Source of the DNA: Bacilli bacterium | GTDB taxonomy: Bacteria; Bacillota_I; Bacilli_A; RF39; UBA660 | Assembly (NCBI GenBank): GCA_028703035.1 | Contig: JAQVNR010000006.1 | Location: 1-7,200 of the forward strand | DNA length: 7,200 bases | Direction of reading: 5' to 3' | Shown: positions 1 through 4,966 of the stretch, one piece after another | Position numbering within the stretch: position 1 is the first letter of the stretch | Layout of the letters: each line of letters opens with the position of its first letter | Notes under the pieces: generated by a model | Databases searched by the model: none | What the model saw: the letters and a program-made list of their open reading frames with translations, nothing else | Told to the model about the DNA's origin: nothing | Translations under genes and position numbers: made by a program

Positions 1-128
1 TCTCGTAGAATAGTCTAAGCTATAAGGTGAGTCAGAACAATCCACAGTGTCAGAATGTATTATAATAAAAGAAAGGATATAATACAAGCAGTTCTTTAAT
101 GAACTAATAGTATTATACAAGGTGTTTT
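1..128. other. upstream leader, no supportable gene
   Basis: All three forward frames are closed within the first 18 bases, so at most the last few codons of an upstream gene could be present and I cannot tell in which frame. The stretch holds TATAAT at 61-66 and at 78-83, neither with a convincing -35 box on this strand, and a short dyad at 90-105 (AGTTC/GAACT, 6-nt loop). A 7-bp direct repeat GTCAGAA occurs at 31-37 and 49-55. No tRNA or other RNA that I recognise is present. The promoter of the downstream cluster, if it is here, cannot be placed securely. Confidence 0.4.
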
Positions 129-524
129 ATGAAAGAAAATTTAAAATTAATTATTAAAAATTCTTACTGTCCATATTCTAATTTTAAAACAGCATGTATA
201 GTTGTTATGAAAGATGGACAAGAATTTTTAGGAGTTAATGTGGAAAACGCATCATTAAAAAACGGTTTATGTGCTGAACAAGTAGCAATAGCAACTGCTA
301 TTGCTGAGGGCTACACTAATTTTGATTTTAAAGAAATGCATGTAATGGGAGATACAAAAACTATTACGCGACCTTGCTTTTTATGCAGGCAGCTATTAGT
401 AGAATTCTTTGATGCAAATAAAGAAGTATTCTGTTATAATAGTTCCGGAAAGAAAGAGAAGTTTCTAGTTAGTGAGTTATGTCCCTATGCTTTTAATTTA
501 GAGGAGGCAAATAATGGTAAGTGA
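129..524 (+). CDS. cdd: cytidine deaminase (homotetrameric, short form)
   Basis: Zinc-dependent cytoplasmic enzyme of pyrimidine salvage that hydrolytically deaminates cytidine and deoxycytidine to uridine and deoxyuridine. The 131-residue length is that of the short single-domain, normally tetrameric Cdd family. Visible motifs are the substrate-loop N-V-E-N-A-S at 37-42, the C48-A49-E50 motif (zinc ligand plus catalytic proton-shuttle Glu) and P82-C83-x-x-C86-R87 with the other two zinc cysteines; the C-terminal L-C-P-Y-A-F matches the usual L-L-P-x-x-F end. The usual V-G-A after the N-terminal Y-S-x-F is replaced by T-A-C, a small departure. The ATG is preceded by AAGGTG at 119-124, four bases away. 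The stop overlaps the start of the next gene by 11 nt, so the two are translationally coupled. Position upstream of era matches the Bacillus order. Function is secure from family knowledge; substrate range is not visible. Confidence 0.93.
   Translation: MKENLKLIIKNSYCPYSNFKTACIVVMKDGQEFLGVNVENASLKNGLCAEQVAIATAIAEGYTNFDFKEMHVMGDTKTITRPCFLCRQLLVEFFDANKEVFCYNSSGKKEKFLVSELCPYAFNLEEANNGK
501..507 (+). promoter_or_regulatory. strong ribosome binding site for the second cdd-like gene
   Basis: GAGGAGG lies inside the last codons of cdd, six bases before the ATG at 514. It is a near-perfect Shine-Dalgarno sequence and fixes the start of the overlapping gene, showing that the degenerate paralogue is meant to be translated. 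Confidence 0.85.
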
Positions 525-882
525 ACTTGAAAGATTACTAAGCAATTCTCACTCACCAAATGATACAGTCTGCTTTAGTAGTATTGTTGTTTTGAAAGAC
601 GGAAGCTCCTTTGGTGGAGTTACAGTAAAAAACGATATTTTTAGAGACGCTATTTATGCCGAACAAGCGGCGATAGCTCGGGCTATTACTGCTGGTTATA
701 AATATAATGATTTTGATGAGATTCATATTATGGTTAGTACCACAAATATTAATGATCTTCGTCATATTAATAAAGATATGATAACTGAGCACTTTGAACC
801 TAGCAGTGAAGTTTTCTTGTATGATCGCAATAGAAATATGCGAGTTTTAAAAGCTGGACATTTACTATTTAATATTTACTAA
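514..882 (+). CDS. cytidine deaminase-like protein lacking the zinc site (probable pseudoenzyme)
   Basis: A 122-residue paralogue of the preceding Cdd. The two align without gaps over the whole length with about 40 identities (roughly one third by hand count), including I-V-V at 24-26, K-D-G at 28-30, A-E-Q at 49-51, A-I-A at 53-55, G-Y at 61-62 and E-V at 99-100. At the catalytic positions Cdd C48 is Tyr, C83 is Arg and C86 is Asn, so all three zinc ligands are gone; only E50 remains. The substrate-loop N-V-E-N is T-V-K-N. It should therefore not deaminate. The open frame, strong Shine-Dalgarno and 11-nt overlap with cdd argue for a maintained protein rather than decay. By analogy with the inactive second domain of the longer E. 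coli-type Cdd, I infer a structural or regulatory subunit that assembles with active Cdd; this is untested. Alternatively it is an independent nucleoside-binding protein. Confidence 0.8.
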   Translation: MVSELERLLSNSHSPNDTVCFSSIVVLKDGSSFGGVTVKNDIFRDAIYAEQAAIARAITAGYKYNDFDEIHIMVSTTNINDLRHINKDMITEHFEPSSEVFLYDRNRNMRVLKAGHLLFNIY

Positions 883-900
883 TAAGATGAGGTGTTTTTT

Positions 901-1785
901 ATGAAAAGTGGATTTGTATGTATTGTTGGCCGGCCTAATACCGGTAAAAGTACACTTCTTAATACAGTGCTTGATAATAAAGTAGCAATAGTTTCAAATG
1001 TTGCAGGTACAACAAGAAATACTATTCAAGGAGTTTATAATGATGAAGAGGCGCAAATTGTTTTTATAGATACACCGGGGATTCATAAACCTAAAGATAA
1101 ACTAGGAAAATATTTAAATCGTCAAAGTTATAATGCGATTAAAGATATTGATGTTATTTTATTTGTGATAGATGCTGCCTCTGGTATCGGTAAAGGAGAT
1201 AAATTTATTATTGATACTTTTAAAAATACTGATATACCAGTGGTTTTAGTATTAAATAAAATTGATAAACTAAATGATGAACAAATTATTAAAGCAATCT
1301 CTGAATCAAAAGATTTATATGAGTTTGCAGAAATAGTTCCAATTAGTGCGATGAAAAATGACAATATTAAAAGATTAATTAAAGTTATTAAAGAATATTT
1401 AACCGATGATATAATTTATTATGATGATGGAACTGTTACTAATACGAGCATCCATTTTATGGTTGCTGAATTAGTAAGAGAAAAGATACTCAACTTAACC
1501 AATGAAGAAGTGCCTCACTCCATAACATGCGCTACTACTCATTATCAAGATAATGGTCATATTGTCGATATTTATGTCGATATTATAATCGACCGTGATT
1601 CACTTAAAAAAATAATTATCGGTAAGCAAGGATTAATGCTCAAAAACATTGGTTCACTTGCTAGGCGTGATATTGAAAATTTAATTGGCAAACAAGTCTA
1701 TTTAGAGCTCTTTGTTAAAACAATTAAAAGCTGGCGAGATAAAGAAAGATATTTACAAGAATTAGGATTTAAAGAACATATGTAG
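901..1785 (+). CDS. era: GTPase Era, 16S rRNA/30S assembly factor
   Basis: Essential-type GTPase that binds 16S rRNA near its 3' end and acts in 30S subunit maturation at the membrane or cytosol. With the ATG at 901 it has 294 residues, the normal family length of about 300. The G domain shows G1 G10-R-P-N-T-G-K-S17, G2 around T37-T38-R39, G3 D57-T-P-G60, G4 N119-K-I-D122 and G5 S149-A-M151. The C-terminal KH domain carries the I-I-G-K-Q-G loop (GxxG at 241-244) and ends in the typical S-W-R-D-K-E-R-Y-L stretch. A GTG at 892 in the same frame is possible but is itself part of the Shine-Dalgarno GAGGTG (889-894), which lies six bases before the ATG at 901, so the later start is preferred. It follows the cdd-like gene by 18 nt, consistent with one transcript. 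The call is secure. Confidence 0.96.
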   Translation: MKSGFVCIVGRPNTGKSTLLNTVLDNKVAIVSNVAGTTRNTIQGVYNDEEAQIVFIDTPGIHKPKDKLGKYLNRQSYNAIKDIDVILFVIDAASGIGKGDKFIIDTFKNTDIPVVLVLNKIDKLNDEQIIKAISESKDLYEFAEIVPISAMKNDNIKRLIKVIKEYLTDDIIYYDDGTVTNTSIHFMVAELVREKILNLTNEEVPHSITCATTHYQDNGHIVDIYVDIIIDRDSLKKIIIGKQGLMLKNIGSLARRDIENLIGKQVYLELFVKTIKSWRDKERYLQELGFKEHM

Positions 1786-1800
1786 AAGTTGGAGAAGAAA

Positions 1801-2517
1801 ATGAAAAACAATCTAAAAAAATGGATGAAATATGGCAAAAGAGCCTTTGAACTTACTATATATAATAATGAAGAAGGATTAAATGAACTTGCCCAAGAGG
1901 CCAGCATAAAAGTGGAAACATTAAAATCATATCGAAGTAAATATGTTAATGCTGTTCTTGACCCTAAACCGACAAAAGAAGAATTATTAATCTATGAATC
2001 TTTTAAAGAACTGAAGTTTCAACAAGCATATCAAAGAACACTCCAAAAAAATGATGATAATATAAAATTATTGGCAGAATCATTTAAAGCTTTTTTAAAA
2101 ACCGCATATAATCATGATGCAATAGTTGATTTAGCAATTAATAGAGATGTTAGCCCAGAACAAATTAGAATTGAGGCATTTAATTATGCTAAAGCATATG
2201 CAAAAGATAATGAATTAGAAAAATTTATAGCAATTAATGTTAATCAATCTGAATTTCAAAAAGATAAAACTGATTTTTCTTTTATTGAAGAATTATTAAA
2301 CTTTAATTCAAATTTAGTTTCAGATTATTTAAATTTAGTTATAGAAAAAGGAATTTATCCTCAAAGTTTAATAATTAAGATAGATTTATATATAAAACAT
2401 AATTCTGAATCTGATAAAAATGTTCGTAAGTTAATTTTAATTAAAAAACTTTTACAAGAAAAACATGAATATATTCAAAGTAAAATAAAAGCAAGTACAA
2501 ATTTGAATAAAATCTAA
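1801..2517 (+). CDS. unrecognised mainly helical protein between era and yqzL
   Basis: I do not recognise this 238-residue protein. It is rich in Lys, Glu, Asn and Leu, has no signal peptide, membrane segment or cysteine pair, and looks almost wholly alpha-helical and soluble. Residues 21-52 and 103-133 resemble each other: each begins Y-N, then L-A in a helix, a short turn, a V-E or P-E, and a second helix ending in Tyr. This could be a duplicated helix-turn-helix-like module, though identity is low. The ATG at 1801 is chosen because GGAGAAG at 1791-1797 sits just before it; a TTG at 1789 in the same frame overlaps the era stop region and lies upstream of that site. It begins 15 nt after era and precedes yqzL by 36 nt, so it is probably cotranscribed. 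No function can be given; a nucleic-acid or ribosome-associated role would only be guilt by association. Confidence 0.75.
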   Translation: MKNNLKKWMKYGKRAFELTIYNNEEGLNELAQEASIKVETLKSYRSKYVNAVLDPKPTKEELLIYESFKELKFQQAYQRTLQKNDDNIKLLAESFKAFLKTAYNHDAIVDLAINRDVSPEQIRIEAFNYAKAYAKDNELEKFIAINVNQSEFQKDKTDFSFIEELLNFNSNLVSDYLNLVIEKGIYPQSLIIKIDLYIKHNSESDKNVRKLILIKKLLQEKHEYIQSKIKASTNLNKI

Positions 2518-2553
2518 ATATTTGTCCCACTATATTTTAAGAAAGGGATCAAA

Positions 2554-2637
2554 ATGAATAAAAAGGAAGCTTGGGAATTATTTAAAAAAACCGGTAAAAT
2601 AAAATATTATTTAATATATAAGAGAAGTGAAAAATAA
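2554..2637 (+). CDS. yqzL: YqzL-like small protein
   Basis: A 27-residue protein: M-N-K-K-E-A-W-E-L-F-K-K-T-G, then K-I-K-Y-Y-L-I-Y-K-R-S-E-K. The core W-x-L-F-x-x-T-G-x-I-x-x-Y-L-x-Y-K is the hallmark I associate with the YqzL family, a Bacillus protein of unknown function whose gene sits between era and recO, exactly as here. It is shorter than the Bacillus form as I recall it (about 45-50 residues): the conserved core is kept and the tail is missing. An AAAGGGA Shine-Dalgarno at 2542-2548 lies five bases before the ATG, and the TAA is immediately followed by the recO ATG with no intervening base, so translation is probably coupled. Motif and position together make this a real gene despite its size. 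Confidence 0.85.
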   Translation: MNKKEAWELFKKTGKIKYYLIYKRSEK

Positions 2638-3369
2638 ATGCTTAAAGAAGTAAAAGGAATAATAGTAAAGTCTACTAACTATGGGGAAACAAGTAAAATA
2701 GTTAATATATTGACTAAAGATGGAATTATTGGCTGTATTGCTAAAGGAGCTAAGGGACTCAAAAGTCCTCTTAGAAGCTATACGCAAAAATTCACCTTTG
2801 GTTCTTTTATAATTTATTATAAAGAAGATAAATTATCTTTAATAAAATCAATTGATATTATTGATGAATTAACATTTATAAAAAAAGATTTAACTTTAAT
2901 TAGTTATTTAAGTTATATATCTGATTTAACTTATCAAATAATGAAACAAAATAATAATCCAGAATTATATAAAATATATGTTCAAACTATTCTTAAAATA
3001 AATGAAGGTTTAAATCCAATGATTATGTGTAATATATTCGAACTTAAAGCTCTAGATTATTTAGGAGTGGGAATTAATTTTAATCAGTGTACCAAATGTG
3101 GCACTAAGGCAAATATTATTACTATTGACGGTGATATTGGTGGTTATATATGTCAAAACTGTTATAAAAATGAAATAATTTATGATGATAAAACAATAAA
3201 GATGCTAAGAATGTATTATCTAGTTGATATATCTTCAATAATAGATTTAAAAATAAGTGAGGCAGTTATTAATAATATTAATAAATTTGTCAATGTATAT
3301 TATGATAGATATACTGGTTTATATTTAAAAAGTAAGAAATTTTTAGAAACCATAACAGACCATAAATAA
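2638..3369 (+). CDS. recO: DNA repair protein RecO
   Basis: RecO anneals complementary strands and, with RecR, helps load RecA onto SSB-covered single-stranded DNA in the RecFOR pathway. The 243-residue length is normal. The N-terminal OB-fold region (about 1-80) has the typical opening M-L-K-E-V-K-G-I-I-V-K and Y-G-E-T-S-K-I-V at 15-22, followed by the T-K-D-G-I-I-G strand turn and A-K-G-A-K at 35-39. A helical region follows, with a zinc finger formed by C151-x-x-C154 and C172-x-x-C175; this finger is present in many but not all RecO proteins. The ATG abuts the yqzL stop; a weak GAGAAG-type Shine-Dalgarno lies inside yqzL at about 2621-2626, consistent with coupling. It appears to be the last gene of the cdd-era cluster. 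Confidence 0.95.
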   Translation: MLKEVKGIIVKSTNYGETSKIVNILTKDGIIGCIAKGAKGLKSPLRSYTQKFTFGSFIIYYKEDKLSLIKSIDIIDELTFIKKDLTLISYLSYISDLTYQIMKQNNNPELYKIYVQTILKINEGLNPMIMCNIFELKALDYLGVGINFNQCTKCGTKANIITIDGDIGGYICQNCYKNEIIYDDKTIKMLRMYYLVDISSIIDLKISEAVINNINKFVNVYYDRYTGLYLKSKKFLETITDHK

Positions 3370-3396
3370 TCCCTAAATATTGGGGTTAAATATTTT
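3367..3396 (+). terminator. possible weak terminator after recO
   Basis: Starting at the recO stop, TAATCCC (3367-3373) can pair with GGGGTTA (3382-3388) with one G-U pair and an 8-nt loop. It is followed by TATTTT at 3391-3396, a poor U-tract. It may separate the recO transcript from the pyrBI unit, which has its own promoter immediately downstream. Leakage is likely. Confidence 0.4.
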
Positions 3397-3397
3397 A

Positions 3398-3426
3398 TTG
3401 CAATCTAAAGATAATTTTTGTATAAT
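3398..3426 (+). promoter_or_regulatory. sigma-A-type promoter for the pyrBI leader
   Basis: TTGCAA at 3398-3403 and a perfect TATAAT at 3421-3426 are separated by 17 bp, the optimal spacing. This is the best promoter in the window. It would start transcription near 3432-3434, about 115 nt before pyrB, leaving a leader that contains a short ORF and an intrinsic terminator. Confidence 0.75.
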
Positions 3427-3443
3427 AATGAAGGAAGTAGGGA

Positions 3444-3500
3444 ATGTTTATGATTAAACTATTAAATAATAATTTATTTGTTTCTTTCCTTAAATATTAA
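3444..3500 (+). CDS. putative pyrBI leader peptide
   Basis: An 18-codon ORF encoding M-F-M-I-K-L-L-N-N-N-L-F-V-S-F-L-K-Y, or 16 residues from the second ATG at 3450. Purine-rich Shine-Dalgarno matches AGGAAG (3432-3437) and AGGGA (3439-3443) are well placed for the first and second ATG respectively. The codons from 3473 to 3491 form a pyrimidine tract (17 of 19 bases, 14 of them T). The stop TAA (3498-3500) overlaps the first bases of the terminator stem. These are the features of a UTP-sensing leader peptide like that of enterobacterial pyrBI: sequence of the peptide is unimportant, its U-rich coding and the position of its stop matter. Reading it as translated is inference. Confidence 0.55.
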   Translation: MFMIKLLNNNLFVSFLKY

Positions 3501-3526
3501 AATATGAATTAGTTTCATATTTTTTA
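3499..3526 (+). terminator. intrinsic terminator (attenuator) upstream of pyrB
   Basis: A perfect 10-bp stem, AAAATATGAA (3499-3508) with TTCATATTTT (3514-3523), has a 5-nt loop and a six-T run at 3520-3525. The stem is AU-rich and so of modest strength, which suits a conditional terminator. It lies between the only good promoter and pyrB, with just about 24 nt left before the pyrB start and no promoter in them, so pyrB must be expressed by read-through. No PyrR-binding consensus or alternative antiterminator stem is seen. Confidence 0.7.
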
Positions 3527-3533
3527 TTGTCTT

Positions 3534-3543
3534 AGAAAGGAAG
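3534..3543 (+). promoter_or_regulatory. ribosome binding site fixing a TTG start of pyrB
   Basis: AGAAAGGAAG sits six bases before TTG at 3550. There is no ATG near the expected N-terminus of PyrB, whose family sequence begins at this point, so the Shine-Dalgarno decides for the TTG start. Confidence 0.75.
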
Positions 3544-3549
3544 ATATTA

Positions 3550-4482
3550 TTGAAAGTAAGACATTTAATAGATTCGTGTGATCTAACAGTTAAAGAAGTG
3601 GAGGAATTAATTAAGCTAGCTAATAAGATTATGGATAATCCAAATAAATATAATACATGTTGTAAAAATAAAATTTTAGCCACTCTCTTTTTTGAGCCAA
3701 GTACTAGAACTAGATTATCATTTGAAGCTGCTATGCACCGCTTGGGAGGAAGTGTACTTGGGTTTGCTGATGGCGCTAGCAGTAGTGGTGCTAAGGGAGA
3801 AAGTGTTTCTGATACAGTTAAAACTGTTAGTTGTTATACAGATATTATCGCAATGCGTCATCCAAAAGAAGGTTCAGCATTTGTGGCAGCTGAGGTATCC
3901 AATGTTCCATTTATAAACGGTGGAGATGGTGGCCATTATCATCCTACTCAGACTTTAACTGACTTGCTTACCATTTATAATGTTAAAAATAAATTTGAAG
4001 ATTTTGTAATTGGTTTTTGTGGAGATTTAAAATTTGGGAGAACGGTTCATTCACTTGTTAAAGCTATGGCGAGGTATAAAAACATTTCATTTATATTTAT
4101 ATCTCCAGTTGAATTAGTAATTCCTGATTATCTTAAAAAAGATGTTTTAGAAAAGAATAATATTAAATATTATGAAAGTACTAATTTAGAAAAAGAGATA
4201 TCTAAACTTGATATTTTATATATGACAAGAGTTCAAAAAGAAAGATTTTTTAACGAAAGTGATTATATTAGATTAAAAGATACATATATATTAAATCAAG
4301 AAAAGCTGAAGAACGCTAAAGAAGATTTATGTATAATGCATCCACTTCCTAGAGTTAATGAAATATCTCGTGAGGTAGATAGTGATTCAAGAGCTGCTTA
4401 TTTTAAACAAGCTAAATATGGGGTATATATTAGAATGGCTCTAATAATGAAATTATTAGAAATAGAGGAAAAAGTATGTTAA
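3550..4482 (+). CDS. pyrB: aspartate carbamoyltransferase catalytic chain
   Basis: Condenses carbamoyl phosphate with L-aspartate to N-carbamoyl-L-aspartate and phosphate, the committed step of de novo pyrimidine synthesis; cytoplasmic trimer, here probably of the dodecameric PyrB-PyrI type. The 310-residue length matches the E. coli-type chain. Carbamoyl-phosphate site S51-T-R-T-R55 follows F-E-P; the mobile loop S-S-S-G-A-K82-G-E carries the Lys reaching in from the neighbouring subunit; M-R103-H-P and H131-P-T-Q-T-L-T-D-L are the next phosphate/carbamoyl contacts; aspartate-binding M-T-R-V-Q-K-E-R-F spans 225-233; H-P-L-P-R at 264-268 closes the site. All expected catalytic residues are present. 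Start is TTG. It overlaps pyrI by 7 nt, and expression is probably controlled by the terminator in the leader immediately upstream. Confidence 0.97.
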   Translation: MKVRHLIDSCDLTVKEVEELIKLANKIMDNPNKYNTCCKNKILATLFFEPSTRTRLSFEAAMHRLGGSVLGFADGASSSGAKGESVSDTVKTVSCYTDIIAMRHPKEGSAFVAAEVSNVPFINGGDGGHYHPTQTLTDLLTIYNVKNKFEDFVIGFCGDLKFGRTVHSLVKAMARYKNISFIFISPVELVIPDYLKKDVLEKNNIKYYESTNLEKEISKLDILYMTRVQKERFFNESDYIRLKDTYILNQEKLKNAKEDLCIMHPLPRVNEISREVDSDSRAAYFKQAKYGVYIRMALIMKLLEIEEKVC

Positions 4483-4907
4483 GAGTTACAAGTATTGCCA
4501 AAGGAATAGTAATTGATCATATTCCGGCAGGTGAAGGAATTAAAATATTTAATTTTTTAGAACTTGATAAAGTAAATTACCGGGTAGCTCTTCTAATAAA
4601 TGTTCCAAGTAAGAAAATGAAGTGTAAGGATATTGTTAAAATAGAAAATGAAATAAATATGAATTTAGATATTTTAAGTGTTTTAAATGAAAATATTACG
4701 ATTAATATAATTGAAAATGAGAAAATTATTAAAAAATATAGTCCTAAAATTCCTCAGGAGATAGAAGGAGTTATAAAATGTAAAAATCCAAGATGTATTA
4801 CTTCTGTAGAAACAAAGCTTAAGAATAAATATATTCTAATAAATGAAGAGACAAAAGAATATCGATGTCAATATTGTGAGGAAGTTATTAAATTAACTAG
4901 TTTATAA
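4476..4907 (+). CDS. pyrI: aspartate carbamoyltransferase regulatory chain
   Basis: Regulatory subunit that binds CTP/UTP (inhibitors) and ATP (activator) and holds PyrB trimers together in the allosteric holoenzyme. The 143 residues are slightly shorter than the approximately 153 of E. coli. The N-terminal nucleotide-binding domain has the signature V-I-D-H-I-P-A-G at 12-19, and the C-terminal zinc domain has all four ligands, C102-x4-C107 and C131-x2-C134, which make contact with PyrB. The start overlaps the pyrB stop by 7 nt and is preceded by AGAGGAAA inside pyrB, so translation is coupled, which suits a fixed subunit ratio. Its presence shows that enzyme activity, not only transcription, is feedback controlled, unlike the PyrI-less ATCase of Bacillus. 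Confidence 0.96.
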   Translation: MLRVTSIAKGIVIDHIPAGEGIKIFNFLELDKVNYRVALLINVPSKKMKCKDIVKIENEINMNLDILSVLNENITINIIENEKIIKKYSPKIPQEIEGVIKCKNPRCITSVETKLKNKYILINEETKEYRCQYCEEVIKLTSL

Positions 4908-4910
4908 GAG

Positions 4911-4936
4911 CCTATTTAAAAATAGGTTTTTATTTG
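4911..4936 (+). terminator. intrinsic terminator after pyrBI
   Basis: CCTATT (4911-4916) pairs with AATAGG (4921-4926) across a 4-nt loop, followed by TTTTTATTTG. It begins three bases after the pyrI stop and ends the pyrBI transcript. Confidence 0.75.
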
Positions 4937-4943
4937 TTATAAT
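4915..4943 (+). promoter_or_regulatory. probable extended -10 promoter for alaS
   Basis: TG-T-TATAAT at 4935-4943 is an extended -10 element. The -35 position 17 bp upstream (4915-4920) reads TTTAAA, a poor match inside the terminator hairpin, which is common for extended -10 promoters. Transcription would start near 4950, giving a leader of under 20 nt with no room for an alanine T-box. Confidence 0.55.
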
Positions 4944-4966
4944 TTATATCAAGGACGTGAATTTAA

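Noticed and set aside
553..792. 79-codon minus-strand reading frame opposite the cdd-like gene
   Set aside because: It lies wholly within a coding gene with clear homology to Cdd, has no recognisable protein pattern and no Shine-Dalgarno support.
892..900. GTG start for era, three codons upstream
   Set aside because: The GTG is part of the GAGGTG Shine-Dalgarno for the ATG at 901, and the extra M-F-F is not typical of Era.
1128..1364. 78-codon minus-strand reading frame inside era
   Set aside because: It is the complement of the Era G domain; its hydrophobic look comes from AT-rich antisense codons.
1789..1800. TTG start for the unknown gene after era
   Set aside because: The Shine-Dalgarno GGAGAAG lies after this TTG and just before the ATG at 1801.
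1698..1907. 69-codon minus-strand reading frame across the era/unknown gene junction
   Set aside because: It spans two well-supported + strand genes, and its Phe/Leu/Ser content is typical of an antisense shadow.
3427..3549. PyrR-binding attenuator ahead of pyrB
   Set aside because: I find no PyrR anti-antiterminator loop consensus and no alternative stem competing with the terminator; the translated U-rich leader explains the layout better.
3474..3683. 69-codon minus-strand reading frame over the pyrB leader and N-terminus
   Set aside because: It covers the attenuator hairpin and start of PyrB, where the + strand explanation is complete; no homology is recognised.
3692..3916. 74-codon + strand frame inside pyrB
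   Set aside because: It is an out-of-frame shadow of the pyrB region encoding the S-T-R-T-R and following motifs.
4908..4966. T-box riboswitch ahead of alaS
   Set aside because: Only 59 bases separate pyrI and alaS and they are filled by a terminator and promoter; there is no room for a T-box.
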